A stretch of 64,000 nt of DNA from Stromatinia cepivora (taxonomy: Eukaryota; Ascomycota; Leotiomycetes; Helotiales; Sclerotiniaceae), in the NCBI GenBank assembly GCA_014898415.1, contig RCTD01000022.1, positions 558,001 to 622,000 on the forward strand, read 5' to 3'. Every line of letters starts with the position of its first letter. The first letter of the stretch is position 1. A model generated the notes under the pieces. It saw only the letters and a program-made list of their open reading frames with translations. It did no database searches and had not been told where the DNA came from. This document shows, in pieces, positions 23,101 to 37,061 of the stretch. Made by a program: the position numbers and the translations under genes.

Positions 23101-23800
23101 ATTGAAATTCATACCATTCGATTTCGATTCACTGAAACTAGTAATATTCATAAATATATCATTCGTTAACAATCGAAATCTATTCTTACAAATCAAATAT
23201 ATCATCATATTAATAAACAAAAACAATAAAGCGAATCTAATTCATTAATCATTTATCAAATACAAAAAAATCATTAAAAGTATATTAATATCGAAACTTT
23301 ACAATATAATCTTGAGATTCGATATTAGTATAATATTCAAAAGTATTATCAAAAATATATTATCAAAGCAAAAAGTACCATTAATTATATATACAAATTC
23401 GAAATCACTTTACAATTGTTTTATAAAATTAGATTCAATATAAAAGAAAAAACTAATAATTGATTTAATAACTTTATAATAATCATATAAACAAAAGAAA
23501 ATAATAAAGATTAAATAGATTAATAAAAAATCTAATTTTGTTAATATAATAATAAAAACAAAACTATATCAGATTTTCAAAGATCTTATAAAAAGCAATA
23601 TAATCAAGATCAAAATTATAAAATAAATAAAAAAACCAAAATGTAATAAAAAAAAATAATATAAATATAAAAATCGAAGAACAAATATAAAACAAAAATT
23701 ATTACAAATATATATTCAATTATCAGATATATAATCATTTTATATATAAATTGATTTAAATAAAGAAACAAAACAAAAACTAGAATTAAAAAAAATATTC
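20136..23800 (+). pseudogene. Copia pol remnant of copy A (protease, integrase, RT, RNase H)
   Basis: Translated through stops. 20136-20390 is protease-like (MIFGIEKIELIGSIQLNLP, later FYIIESETLFLLLLQNIDR and YYNNIIDI). About 20480-21250 is the integrase region, broken by a solo LTR at 20688. 22190-22262 opens the reverse transcriptase with FKSKFVDKIKNKDIEKAFPK. About 22650-22860 reads GLIELQIDNIIIITNK followed by KDRKILSPENPLKFN and GSIYINQEKQY, the region around the second catalytic Asp pair, here decayed to DN. About 22970-23700 is the RNase H region (SFAFSFAIQIINF and a tail with the spacing of fungal Copia ends). Parallel, equally dead copies lie at 38797-41290 and 41543-45680. Confidence 0.7.
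20688..20996 (+). mobile_element. Solo LTR of the 30527-38796 Copia family
   Basis: 309 bp, beginning TGTCACGGAAAGCCC and ending ATCCCGTGATA, with perfect target duplication ATAAT (20683-20687 and 20997-21001). It is nearly unmutated and has normal composition, inside the integrase region of a ruined host. It is inverted relative to the two LTRs of the full element (30527-30835 and 38488-38796) and provides the best consensus for them. A TATA-like CTATATATACAGC lies near its middle. Confidence 0.92.
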
Positions 23801-23861
23801 ATTTACCAAGCATACATATTCCTAAAATATACAATACTTCGACTTTAAGAGAAATTGCTAA

Positions 23862-24073
23862 TATCAAAATATGAATTATATACATAGTAAAGATGATAAG
23901 GATAATAAAGATCACGTAAACACTAATATTCGCATTAATACCTTGGCATACACCATTATATAGATCTTCACCCTTTATAGATTCTAGCTCTCTAAGCAAA
24001 TCAAAACGTATTAACAAAGAGTTCTATATATTCGTTGATAAGCTTCACTTCCCCGTGTACAGTTGTCCCGACA
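23862..24073 (+). repeat. 3' LTR (L3) of Copia copy A
   Basis: 212 bp. Its inner (left) edge is mutated to TATCAAAATATG, while its outer (right) edge retains the original CTTCCCCGTGTAC and TTGTCCCGACA. It has three 9-bp units against two in the 5' LTR of the same element. Confidence 0.88.
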
Positions 24074-25721
24074 CTTCAAATAACAACGAATACTTCGGAA
24101 ACAATTGCAAAATAGATAATATAGATCAAAATAATATATATATATATTTTTATAGATATAATAAAAAAGGAAAAGATCTAATCAATAATGAAGAAAACAA
24201 TAATTTAGGAAACTATAAGAATAAATCATTCAATTATATATAAAGTAATAATATTGGCTGTAATCTCAGGAATCTCGAGAAACTTTATGATAATATTAAT
24301 AAATATATTGACTAAAATGATAACTTCGATTATAAGTATATTATCTTTCTCAATCATTATAAAAGAATTGATATTCATTCAAATCTTTATATAAGAATGT
24401 TTCTTATAATATTAAAGGAAAAGGCTTTTATATTCTATTATTCAAATCTCAATCATATTCCTAATATAATGAAGGGTATTTATAAAATAATGAAAACATC
24501 TTTCGAAGAAAAAGAGTATTAATATGGATTCATAAAAAAATGGGATTATATAATGTTCAAAACAATTATTGTACAGAACTTTAGAAAGTCGATATTAGAA
24601 TATTTGGATATCATAATCATCAAATTTTAGTATTTCTAAAAAGATTTATCAAAAGAATTTCAAATAATTATATATATTCAAAGAAAGATCCTTAATATAT
24701 ATAATCGTATATTAGTATATAACTAAACGTACTACTGATCCTTAAAATCTGTAATTGAATTTATCAAAGATTTATAAAATTTTATCTTTATATATAAGAA
24801 ATTATATTCAAATGAAAACAAAACATTTTATATAAATCGAATATATAATTAAAAGAACCTTAGATATAATCACGAATACAAATTCAATCAACAATTTCTT
24901 ATTCAATCAAAAAGAATTAAAAGATATTTTGTTTGTAAGAAAGAAGATTATTGATTAAATAAATATATAAAAATTGAATGAATTAAATCGAAATACAAAT
25001 ATAGGGAATTATTTAAAAATAATAATAAAGACTTCGGATTATATTTCGAATAATATATTATCGAATATAAAAGAATTTTATTGGATATTGATATTAACAA
25101 AGAATTTGTAATATATATTCAAAACAATTCAAAGGAGAATATAAAGGATAATGATTCAAAATATATTTGAATTTTATTTTATAGATTAATTAATAGAAAA
25201 GAAATTGTAATGAATTTATTCAATAAAATAATAATATATATTCTGATTAGTTTTATTAATGAATTAATCAATAAGATTGAAGAATATAAAGTTTTCTTTT
25301 CGAAATATAATAATAAAGAGTTTCAGAATATTATTATCAATATAAAAATATCCCAATAATCTATAATAGAATTTAAACAATACTAAATATATCAAAAGAA
25401 TATTAAAAATATCAAGTTGAATATAAATAAAGTAAGAATTATAAAAATGATATTCGGAATCGAAAAGGCTGAATTAATCGGATCGATTTAATTGAATCTA
25501 TTTTTAGGATCTGTCGAATTCTATATTATGAAATCAGAAATATTATTCTTATTATTATTATAGGATATAAATCGATTCGGGGTATATTATAATAATATCA
25601 TCGATGTATTTGTATCATTAATTGCAAATCATCTTTGTATTCATAAATTCAAATATACAGTATTACTTTAGAATATAAAAATCTAATAATTCATATAAAT
25701 ATCTATCGATATAAATGATTG
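24074..25721 (+). other. Copia interior resuming after copy A
   Basis: Continues exactly where 13509 stopped and runs through gag and protease (the 25441-25680 stretch parallels 20160-20390) to the insertion point of copy C. Around 24690-24710 it shows the uninterrupted target of the Fot1-like element. All frames are closed. Confidence 0.7.
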
Positions 25722-28136
25722 TATCGGGATAACTATACATGGGGAAGTGAAGTTTATCAATGAATATATAGAACTCTTTATTAATATATTTTGATTTATT
25801 TAAAAAGTTAGAATTTATAAAGGATGAAGATTTATATAATGATGTATGCCGAAATATTAATATAAGTATTAATATATATATAATCCTTATCATCCTTATT
25901 ATATATATAATTCATATTCCGATATTAACAATTTCTTTTAAAATCGAAGTATTATATACTCCAGGAATATATATATCCAATAAATAAATACTTTTTCTAA
26001 TTTTAGCTTTTATTTTGTTCTTTTATTCGAATCAACTTATATATAAAATGATTATATATTCAACGATTGAATATATACTTATAATGATTCTTATTTTATA
26101 TTCGTTTTTTGATTCTTGTATTTATACTATTTTCTTTTCATTATACTTTAATCTCTTTATTTATTCTATAATTTTAATCTTGATTATATTATTCTTTACA
26201 AGATCTTTAAAAACCTGATATAGTTTTGCCTTCATTATTATATCAATAAAATTAGATTCTCTATTAATCTATTTGATTTTCATTATTTCTTTTTGTTTAT
26301 ATAATTGTTGCAAAACTATTAAATCAATTATCAATCTTTTCTTTTATATTGAATTTAATTTTATAAGATAATTGTAAAGCGATTTCGAATTTGTATATAT
26401 AATTAATAATACTTTCTGCTTTGGTAATATACTTTTGATAATACTTTTGAATACTATATTAATATCGAATTTTAAGATTATACTATAAAATCCCGATATT
26501 AATATACTCCTAATAATTCTTTTATATTTAATAAATAATTAATAAATTAGATTCGCTTTATTATTTTTGTTTATTAATATAATGATATATCTGATTTACA
26601 AGAATAGATCTTGATTATTAGCGAATGATATATCTGTGAATACTATTAATTTCAGTGAATCGAAATCGAATAGTATGAATTTCAATCCTTTAATTGAATT
26701 ATCCATTTATTATTAAATTATTTTATTCATCAATTTCATATTTTCCTCCTTAGGGTTGATAATCTGAATAGTAAAAAAAAAACGAATAATATTTCTAATT
26801 AATATATTATCGAAATATAAACTTCTTTTATATATTAAATAATATATTAGTCTTTTGGGATTACACTTTTTCGAATTTTGCCCTTTATATTATGAATATC
26901 GATTAATTGTATTTTAATGAATTATAGATTTGTATATTGTTTTTTCTTATTGATATAAATAAAGTTATTGTTTATTTGAATAATAATAGTTCTGTTAAAT
27001 TTAAGGGGATTCTTAAATAATAAGATTTTTTGATTCTTTATAAGAAACTTTGTATTTTCAAGTTCTTTTTGTTTTTTGCCTATGAATATTTTATTGATTA
27101 TAATGATTATATCATTTATTTGAAATTCTTTTAATAAATTTTTTTGAAGATATCAAAGTTTGGTAATTATGATATTCAAGTATTCTGATATCGATTTTTT
27201 AGAGTTTTATATAATAATTGTTTTGAATATTATATGATTCTATTTTTTTATAAATCTATATTGATATTCTTTTTTTTTGAAAGATGTTTTTATTATTTTA
27301 TAGATATTCTTTATTATATTTAGAATATAATTAAAATTCGAATGATAAAATATAAGAATCTTTTCCTTTAATATTATAAAGAATATTCTTATATAAAGAT
27401 TTGAATGGATATTGATTTTTTTGTAATAATTAAGAAAAATAATGTATTTATAATCGAAATTATTATCTTAATCAGTATATTTATTAATATTATTATAAAG
27501 TTTTTCAAGGTTTTCAAGATTACAATTAATATTATTGTTTTATATATAATCAAATAGTTTATTCTTATAATTTTCTAAACCATTATTTTCTTTATTATTG
27601 AATAGATCTTTTTCTCTTTTATTATTTTTACAAAAGTATATATAAATATTATTTTGATCTATATCATCTACTTTATAATTATTTCCGAAGTATTTATTAT
27701 TGTTTGAAAGTTTTTTATTATTAAATAATTTATTTGATAATCCTTTATTATAAATAGATTTCTTTTCATTCGATGGTTTTTTATCTTTGGATAATATATT
27801 GTTATTATACAATAATTGTAATAATATTAAACATTGTTTTTATTCTGAATCTTGATATTCATTATATAGAAGTTCTTTAAATATATAAGATCCTGATTTT
27901 TTGTTCAATTATAATAATTGAATTCCTTTATATTATATTAAAGATAATTATCTTATATTTATTTATACAAATTATTTTCTTTATTGAAGATTGAATAAAG
28001 ATATTAAATCTTTAGGGATAATATTCAGATATATATTATTATCGAATATCTTGATTTAATTTAGAATGATTTTTGATCGAAATTGCAAATATTGATTTAT
28101 TATTGTTTCTCGAATTTGATTATTCGATTATAGTAT

Positions 28137-28426
28137 TGTAAAAGAGGTAGGTCGAGATACATGCGTTCCAATAGCACGTTGTGAGGGGAAATGGGAATTG
28201 GAATTGATCAAATTACATTGTAAAGGTTTCAAGTAGTAAAACTAATAGGTTTAAATAATGATTTGAATTGTGTACAAATGGAGTACAAAAAGATTAGTAA
28301 AAAAACAATTGATTTTTTTCAAGGAGAGGGGAGCAGAGTTTTCTTTTATATCTAATTATGAAGAATTATGTGATTATATGATTACGAATTAGCTATGTGT
28401 TAGACCTTGATATCCCAACTTTCTCA
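28137..28426. mobile_element. Probable solo LTR in copy C
   Basis: 290 bp beginning TGTAAAAGAGG and ending TTTCTCA on the plus strand, flanked by TAGTAT on both sides (28131-28136 and 28427-28432; one base may be chance). The corresponding sequence near 14820-14840 is uninterrupted. On the minus strand it opens TGAGAAAGTTGGGATATC and holds TATAAAAG, a plausible promoter, so that is the likelier orientation. Composition is clearly higher in GC than the host. Family unknown. Confidence 0.7.
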
Positions 28427-29723
28427 TAGTATATATAAAATATAAAGTATTTCAATCAAGATTTTGTTAGCTATTAGTTTTGTATATTGTATCGTTTTCT
28501 TAACAAACAAACCACTTATTTTCAATTCAATATATAATCTGAATATGATTTTTGAATTGATAAGATCAAAATGTTCAATTCTAAAATCTGCAAAATCGCT
28601 GTAATAATCATTCTATAGATCTTTATCGATATAATTATATATTATATAGAATTCCAATTTGAATTTGCAAAAGTCAATGATTTCTTGAAGATCTTCTTTT
28701 ATAAATATAAATTGATTGTATTTTCATTTATTTGCTTATTCATCGTACTTTTCGCTTTTGATATATAAAATAATTAATATTGATGATAATAGAATTTGTA
28801 TTCTTTCAAAATAAAAGATTATAAGGGAATACTCGAATGTATCTATTATAATTATCATAGTAATGGTTATTGTATATTTTCGGATTATATCGAAGTTGAT
28901 CTTTATAAGGTTTTTAAGATAATTTTAAAAAAAAGCTTGAGTATAGATTTATAGTATATAAAATGTATATTATAATGAAGCTTTATTTATATTATATATA
29001 ATATTATTAAGTCCTGAAATATTTCGAGATTGGGATTAATTGAATCAAATTGATCAAAATTGATCAAAATTGATCAAATTGATTAAGATAATCAGGTTTA
29101 ATTGAAACAGGTTTGATTAAAATAAATGGAATAATTAAAATAATGAAATTAATCAAATCGAATTAATCAATTTTATATATTATTAATAATTTATATAAAG
29201 TAAATAAATAAAATGATTTTTTATAAAAAAGTGGGTATAACGAAAAACTTGAAATTGTTTTTAGATTTTTTTTAAATATATATTCTATATTATCTAATAG
29301 ATATATAATAAATATAAAATGATTAAATCAAAAAATAAACTTTAAATTCATTATTAGATAATTGTTATTCTTAATCCTTCAATTTTTTTGAATTATTTAA
29401 TAATTAAAGATTTATCCTTTAATATAAAAATCCTTTGTTTTACAACAAAATACCTTTATTCAATTATAAAAACAAAATCAAAATTAATTTAGAATTTGTA
29501 ATTTTTTGTATCAATTTTCAATATTTGATTTATAATATTATTATAACAAAAACTGATTAATATCGGAATAATTATATATAAGGAAATAAAATTTATCAAT
29601 GAATATATAGAACTTTTTATTAATATATTTTGATTTGTTTAAAAAGCTAGAATTTATAAAAGATGAAGATCTATATAATAATGTATGCCGAAACACTAGT
29701 GCGAGTATTAATATGTATATGAT

Positions 29724-29885
29724 CCTTACCATCCTTACCATCCTTACCATCCTTACCATCCTTACCATCCTTACCATCCTTACCATCCTTACCATCCTTA
29801 CCATCCTTACCATCCTTACCATCCTTACCATCCTTACCATCCTTACTATCTTTATTATCCTTACCATCCTTACCATCCTTATTAT
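29724..29885. repeat. Expanded 9-bp minisatellite inside a Copia LTR
   Basis: Eighteen tandem copies of CCTTACCAT (GGTAAGGAT type on the other strand) with a few variants at the right end. Other LTRs of the family have two (13510, 25722, 45685), three (23862), four (11291) or seven (41295) units. The array keeps long open frames on both strands (Lys-Asp-Gly or Met-Val-Arg repeats on one, Thr-Ile-Leu on the other); these are a by-product of the 9-bp period and not genes. Confidence 0.95.
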
Positions 29886-29907
29886 ATACATGATTCATAT
29901 TCCGATA

Positions 29908-30526
29908 GATTGTTATTTGATCAAACCAGAAATATATAGATTATATTATCGTTTTGATCATTTTTTTGTAAATAGATTCTATTGAATTCTTTGATATATA
30001 GATTATATAGATATTATTTAAAAAGATTTCGAAAGATTTATGAAATTCTATGAATATTGTTAAAAATATAGAAAATCCTTAAGCAAATTCAAATTCAATC
30101 TTTGTAATGATATCGAATTTAATTATTCGATTATAATCGATATTATATATATTAATAATAAATCAATATTATATATTATCGATGAAGAAATTAGATTTTA
30201 AGTAGTATAATAATTCGATAATATCAATACGAAGTATATATAGAATAAATTGAGAATATCCTGGATGAATATATATTTAGGTTTATCAAATTATATTATT
30301 TATAATATTAGGAAAAATTTTGTAAATAAAGAATTCAAATAATATATTGAAATAATGATAATTATTATGAAAAGTATATTTGTTAAAGTATATTGATCGA
30401 TCGGGATAGTTAAATATTATTATCAAATTATTCGATATATATATAATATCATTAAGAAAGAATTCAAAGATATTGAAATAATGAAAGAATCAGTATTGCA
30501 AATAATAATAAAAGTAATTAATAATA
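29908..30526 (+). other. Copia interior between two insertions
   Basis: Integrase-region sequence parallel to 20442-21370, lying between copy C and the 30527 element. It ends in TAATA (30522-30526), the left target copy of the next insertion. No open frame of note. Confidence 0.65.
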
Positions 30527-30835
30527 TATCACGGGATAGTATGATTACAGAGCACTTTCAGGGATCGGGGAATAGATGGTACACGTGATTGATAGAGTAA
30601 AAGAATTGAATGACTTGCCCTTGATTATATAAATCAAAAACTGTATATATAGAACAAATAAATGGTTATTTAATTGATATATATTTTAATTAGGCTAGAT
30701 CTTTGTTTATTAGGATATTAGGATCATTTTATCAATTGATAGATTGGTAAGGGCTAATGAATCCTTCATTCCGATTGGAAAGTATATGTTTTGATTCTTT
30801 ATAAGATACAAGAGATCACAGGGCTTTCCGTGATA

Positions 30836-33800
30836 TACCCTCCAGATCGAAAAGCGATCTGAAATAAATGGAAAGGTATAGAAAGTAGCAATTCATATGA
30901 TTTATGAATAAATATATGATGTGATTATAAACAAATATCAATAAAGGAATAGTATAATATATAAATCTGAAATGATCTTGGTATCCTTGGAATAGAGAAG
31001 AATTTGATTATATATAAATCGTAAATTTCTTTTGATCTTTGGCTTGCTATTTGCAATATTCTTTGAAATCAAAATTTTGAATAATAAAAAGAAAGTTTTC
31101 TGTTGGGAAAATATAGATGAATGATCGATTTTGTAATATAGTAATTGAGAATATATATAATTGTTAAACTATAGTATATTGATTATAATAGCGAAGTAAA
31201 ATGAATGAATTTTTAAAGATATATAAATCCTTTTTTCATATTTTCGTTTTTGTTTTAATCAAGTTTTTATTGATTATTATTATATCTAAGATTTCGGGGT
31301 TTAAGAAGGTTAAATAAGTGAATCTTAATTATACTAAATAAACAATGATTGAAAAGAAAGCTTTGAAAGAATTGAATGTAAAAGAAAATCCTAGTATTTC
31401 TTTGAGGGATCAATAAATCGAATAAAGAGAATTAATGAATTTAATATAGATAATAAACCAAGATATCGATCTTTAAGAGTATGGTTTAATTAAATCTGTT
31501 TCTAGAATGATATATAATTATTTATTTCAGAAACTGCTCCTTTTTATCAAAGGAATTGCTATTTGTTGTGGTTAATTGTCTGTTATAGATTTAGATAGTA
31601 ATTTGGAGGTAGGTTTCGTTTTTGAATTCTGTTATATGATTGAAAGGTTTTACTAATCCTATATTTGTAGTTATCGAGGTAAAGGTTATTTGATAAAGGA
31701 AAGAAAAAAGAAAGGGTTTCTTTATCTGATGATAACGATTCATTCGATTCTTCGGATGATGAATTAAATGAAGAAGAAAGAAAAAAAAGGTTGTCGAAAG
31801 TTATTGATTTTCCAATCAAAACAAAAAATAAAGGGAGTCGTAGGAAAAGGAATGATTATTTATATATTCGATGTATAAAATCGTTGATTATTGAAAGATA
31901 TAATTTTTATGGTGAATACTTTATTGATTCTTTCAAACCGAATAATCATTGATATTGGAATTATAATATTCATTTATATATTTCTTTGCCGGTTTTTCTT
32001 TATCCTTTAATAGATTATTATATTATTGTTTATTAGCAAAATTCGAAAATAAATTCTTTATTTATTCTTTATCTTTATAATATATTGATTGTTGATTGTA
32101 TAATCCAAGTAAAGATATAGAATTATAATGAAAGTGATATTAGAGATCAAAAAGAAGAAAGAAGTTATTCTTTTGTTTTTGTATTATTGTTCTCTTTTTC
32201 TTTGCTGTATTATTTATCGGAATTCTCGAAAGGCTAAGTGGAAGAAGTATATTGTGATTTCGAAGAATGATAATAAAGATAAGAAAGAAAGAATAATGGA
32301 GAAGAAAAAGAGAAAAGAATGAATGGTATATTCAAAGAAAAAGGAAAGAAGGGATAATCCTTTGGCTTTTATAGTACTAATGGTATCAATAATTTTGGTT
32401 GCTTTAATTGTTCTTTGTTTTTTGATTATTGCAGATAATCTAAAGATTCTTTTATTTGAATTTCAAATTATTAAATTTAAAAAGAAGTTTATCCTTTTTC
32501 GAGGATAGGAAAGTAAAGAGCGGAGAAATGATTGACCTTGATTATTCTTTATTTTCCGATGGATATAAAGTATATGAATTAAAGTGTATTATAGAAAAGT
32601 ATAATGATCTGGGATATCAAATAGGATTTATTTTATTCATAACAAAGGGAAGAATTATAAACTCTAGATTGTTGTTATTCAAACTCTATAATCCAGATTA
32701 TCATTATTCAAGCTTTATGATCGTCATTATTCAAACTCTATGATTTTATTGTTTATATTTTGTAGATTGAAGAGGGATCGGAAATATTCGAACTTTTGTT
32801 TTATAAGGTTCTTAATAAATCTATCAGCAATTATATCGGTGATCGGTAGATAGATTACATAAAAGTTCCTTTTTGAATATTCTTGATATAATTATATATT
32901 TTGGATATCGATATAATATAATTTTGTAATAATCCGTTTGTTCTTATTAATTATTAATCTAATCGTTTGTTAATTATTGTAAAAGATCATTATAGATTTT
33001 TTCATTATTAAATCAATCTTTTTTAAGAAATATAGGGTTGCTATAGTTTCTTTTGATATATATTCAACTTTAAGAAGTTTTGTTTCGGTAGTTGAGGTAG
33101 TTATGGTATTTTGCTTGAATATTTTCTATATGATTAAGTTATTGAAAAGGGATATAATATATTCTTAAAATGATTAATGAATATCTGGATCATTTGCAAA
33201 AGAAGTATTTAAAAAAACAAGAAATTGTAGTATTTGATCATTGTTATATTGGATTGTGAGATATTTTATATTCTATAGATATTATAAATAATAATCGATA
33301 ATTTTTATATAATTGTTCGATAGGTTGATTAAATAATGATTCAATTACGAAGCAATGAATGATATATCCGTTTTATAATGATTATAGTATATAATATTGA
33401 GCTTATTTTCTTTTGATATATTTTTATAATATATATAGAAACTTGACTCTGATTTTTCCGAAATATCATTATCGGGAACGATATATTTGCTATCCTGTTT
33501 GTTGCTTTGAATTTTTAGTAATCTTTTTAATATATATATTATAAACTAATTACAGTTTTTTTTGGATTGATTATAGAATATATATATATTTAAAAATCAT
33601 TTAGTATTTTTCAGGTTTTATAATTTATATATAACTTTAATTCTTTTGATGATTTTTATAACAACTGATTTGTTTTTTTTATAATAAATGATTTGAATAT
33701 TGTTTACAAAGAAAAGAATTATAATGATATACTTTAAATTAATATATAAATATGGTTCCTTTTTATATTATATCAATCTTAGTTTCTCGAATATCCAAAT

Positions 33801-34895
33801 AAAATCTTTAAATTATATAATTGGGGAATCTTATAGATTATATAAAGTTTAATCGATTATAATATTTTTGTTTGGGATTTTGTATTCATTAGATAAATAA
33901 TATACAATTAGGGTACCGAAAAGATTATATAAAATATTGATAAAGATGTTGATTATATTGTATTGCTTTATTTCGAAATTATATTTAATAATAATTATTA
34001 TTATAATTCGGAATAATCGGTTTGTTAATGTAATAGTGTAAATAATCTCAATAATACTTTTAATTTAGAAATCTTTTTATATTACTAAATATAAATAGCA
34101 ATGAATAATTAAATCTTGATCATTATATTTATATATAAATATCTATTGAAAAAGGATCGGTTTTGAAGGTTCCGATTCAGAATCGATTTTATATTAAGTT
34201 TTCCTAGCCTTAAAGTTATTAATTTCAAGATCGCAATTTTATTTGAACCAATATCCTATTTGATGATCTTCTAATTAATGATAAAAATAAAATAATTTTG
34301 GAATTATAAATATGTGAATTCGAAGAAATAATATTGTTTATAATCTATTAATTATAGATCAGATAGAAGGCAATAATGATTTTGCTTTAATTCCAATAAT
34401 GATTATATTATAAATTATTATAAATTGAGAATACTCTTTTATATCATTTATTCCTTATTGATCAAATCAGAATATAAAATAAAAGTTGTTTAAATAAGGT
34501 AAATCTATTGAATTTATTTTTTGAGATATAATAGTTTTTATATAAGATCCAATATTAAGATCATTTCTTTGATAGTATTGTTATATATATAATTGTCTTT
34601 GTATATATACTGATTGTTTTGGGATACGAGAATCAGGTGATTCCCGAAAGAAAGGTGATTCCGAATAGTAATTGTATGATTGAAATTCAGATGGATTGAT
34701 CTGAACCTTGGGTATTTCAATCCTTATAATATAAGCTCTTTTAGATATTTATTCGAGATTATGAATCCGCGAGTCCTTTATAAATCGATTAAATGAATAT
34801 ATAAAATATAATAATTTTTATAATGATTAGATTTTTTCTATAGAATACTTTAATTGATTATTTCAGTATATATACTTTCTTTTGGAATATTAAGA
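30836..34895 (-). other. 3' portion of the second-family Copia, coding lost
   Basis: By position this should hold reverse transcriptase and RNase H. I could not read a convincing catalytic motif. Open stretches are short: minus 31583-31819 is Ser- and Glu-rich, and plus 32128-32743 is a set of Lys-rich frames on the non-coding strand. 33850-34895 is shared with the start of the window. Between 30836 and 33850 no parallel copy exists in this window, so it could include an unrecognised insertion. Confidence 0.45.
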
Positions 34896-35384
34896 TTAAT
34901 CGATTGAAATAATCTCTGGATCATTTTTATATATATTATAAAGAACTTCAATAGTATAATCAATAGGTTCATACTCTATATTCCTTATATTAATATATTC
35001 AATGAAATCGGGATCTGTATTATTATTATAAATATCTTTTTGAATAATATTAATATCTTTATCCACGAAATATAATTGTTTCTTAATAAAAGAATCAACT
35101 TTTCCAATTTCTTTAATAAAAGGATCGATTGATATTAGTATATCTTTATTGTATATTTTATCCCTATCATCTGAAGAATTAAATGGATTGGATAATCCTA
35201 GATCGATTTCTTTATTCCCATTATCATCCTCTAGATCTATATTTATCCCTGAGATTAATTCGTTTATAGATAGTAGATCTGAAATATATTTGATGAATGA
35301 ATCAAAGACTTTTCGATCCATGAAAATAAATAAATAAATGAAATCTTTATGATTATCTTTGTTTTGAATGATCGTTCTGTTCAT
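34896..35384 (-). pseudogene. Copia polyprotein linker remnant
   Basis: A 162-codon open stretch on the minus strand matching 1014-1409 with motifs NKEIDL, VDSFIKKQL, QKDI and TDPDFIEYI. It is acidic and rich in Asn and Ile. It sits downstream of the protease segment, so the integrase-RT linker is the likely position. Not an independent gene. Confidence 0.6.
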
Positions 35385-36674
35385 TTCAATATAATCTTGT
35401 AGATTAAGGGTTTTAATAAACTGTTTAAGTTCTTCTGTAATATGAATATCGATTATTTGATTAATGGAATCTATATAATAAATGAATTCTTTATTGAATA
35501 TTACATTTCGAATGATAATAACTCTATCGAATTTGGATATTCATATACGATAGATTAGTATATCTAAGATATAGTTTATTAAATACCCAATATATATTTG
35601 AGGATTGATTTTATATTATTTCCTATTAATTTCAGTTTCTCTATTCTTATTCAAAGAATAAATTTGGTATTTATATTTGTAGATTCCATTTTAATTGGAA
35701 TAAAGATTGTTAGATATTTTCTTTGTAAATAAAGGATTATTTTTACAAAGATAATTACAAAACCATATATCGAATATCTTATTAAATGATTTGAAGGATT
35801 TGGTTTTTAAAGGATTTATATTATATAAATAAATAATAGTTTGTATCACTTTTATCTACAATTTATCCAGTAAATCTATTATAATCTGTATTTTTATTTA
35901 TTTTATAATTATTTCTTATTCTATACATTTTGATTCTTTATTGAATTTATATATATAAAATGGGGATAGCTCGAATTCGATACCTTCTTACTTGATTTAT
36001 TTCTCAAATAATATTGCTTCTATAATTCCAATAATAAATATATCATTATTCTATTTGATCATTACAATTGCTAGATTATATTTATAATAAACCCAAACTA
36101 CAAAACTTTAAATGATTATAAATACTTTATTATATATTTTATAGTAGATTAGATATAAAAAGATTTTGTTATAATATATTTCTTTGATCAATAAAAGCTA
36201 TAATACATTATTATACTCTTTATCGAAATCAAAAAGATCCTATTGGATTTTGTAGAAAGATTAAGGTGACTGATGATCATTTGGAGTACAAGAAATGATT
36301 TGCTTTATATAAATGCGAATATAATTAGCATAATTAAAATGAATAATACCTTTTATTTTGATGTTTTGTATTACAAATATTAAATGTTTAAAAGTTTCCT
36401 TCCCCAAATACTTAAAGCGTTTATATTACATTTTATTTGTATCTTCTCTTGAAAAAAATAGATCGCAAAAATGATGAAATACTTTATTTATTTTTCTGTT
36501 TATTATTGGATATATTATAAAAAAATTGCTTATAGGAATAAATAAAAGAGTATTCGAATAAATAGAAAATAGTTTATATTTTAAAAATATAAGATTTTCA
36601 GCATAAATATATTGAATAATTATTATACTATTTGTATGATCTTCTTTACAAAAAATACAATTATATCCTAAGAA

Positions 36675-37061
36675 CTATAAGCCGGCTTTCTTTAATCGAA
36701 CTTTCGAGATAATATTGATATAAAAGTCAGGGATGAATATTATATCGTTCAAGATCAGATCATTATTAGGATAACCTTCTTTCTTGATGATCCCTTTGAT
36801 AATACAAATTCTGCGTTTTAGGATTTGAAAATTGGAAATACCTATTTCTACAAAATCATTAAAATCGGATAATCGATATTGATGATTATTTAACAAAGAT
36901 ATATTATTTACGATATATATAATATTACAATTATCAAACAAAATACTATTGAACAAATAATATATTTTTATTATTATAAAATATACTTCTGATTGATTGT
37001 ATCGAGTATTCAAGATAGTAACGTTGATTGAAGATTCTGGAGGATCAATAGAACTTTTCAT
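36675..37061 (-). pseudogene. Copia protease-region remnant
   Basis: A 128-codon open stretch from an ATG at 37061. The motifs DFNDFVEIGISNFQILKRR, IIKGIIKK, LILNDIIFIPDFYINIIS and RLKKAGL follow the pattern of the protease region of fungal Copia polyproteins: a glycine-bearing loop, then the xDVxxVPDxxxNIVSxxxLxxxGL segment. The catalytic DSGA-type Asp motif has not survived legibly. This is the best anchor for the class and orientation of the 30527-38796 element. Confidence 0.7.

Larger units (their letters stand above)
13510..24073 (+). mobile_element. Full-length Ty1/Copia element (copy A), nested
   Basis: The 5' LTR is 13510-13712 (203 bp) and the 3' LTR 23862-24073 (212 bp, one extra 9-bp unit). 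Target duplication TTTCA (13505-13509) versus CTTCA (24074-24078) differs by one C/T change. Total length is 10,564 bp, of which 3,534 bp is the Fot1-like insertion with its TA duplication and 314 bp the solo LTR at 20688 with its duplication, leaving about 6.7 kb of element. The order is gag, protease, integrase, reverse transcriptase, RNase H, which marks Ty1/Copia. It is inserted in the gag region of an older member of its own family. Confidence 0.88.
25722..29907 (-). mobile_element. Inverted, internally deleted Copia element (copy C)
   Basis: The same family, reversed. The 3' LTR is 25722-25924 (203 bp) and the 5' LTR 29561-29907 (347 bp). Perfect target duplication GATTG at 25717-25721 and 29908-29912. 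The interior is only about 3.6 kb: sequence matching the reverse-transcriptase part of copy A jumps near 27120 to sequence matching the gag end, so about 3 kb of protease, integrase and RT is lost. A 290-bp insertion sits at 28137-28426. The gag remnant 27540-27812 is the longest open stretch outside the minisatellite. Confidence 0.88.

Noticed and set aside
29541..29985. Overlapping open frames of 75-116 codons on both strands with Lys-Asp-Gly, Met-Val-Arg or Thr-Ile-Leu repeats
   Set aside because: They are forced open by the 9-bp minisatellite, whose period is a multiple of three; they lie inside an LTR and extend across its edge.
32128..32743. Three adjacent plus-strand Lys-rich frames inside the second-family Copia
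   Set aside because: Opposite to the coding strand of the element and of AT-drift composition. Kept only as a note because this 3-kb part has no parallel copy in the window.
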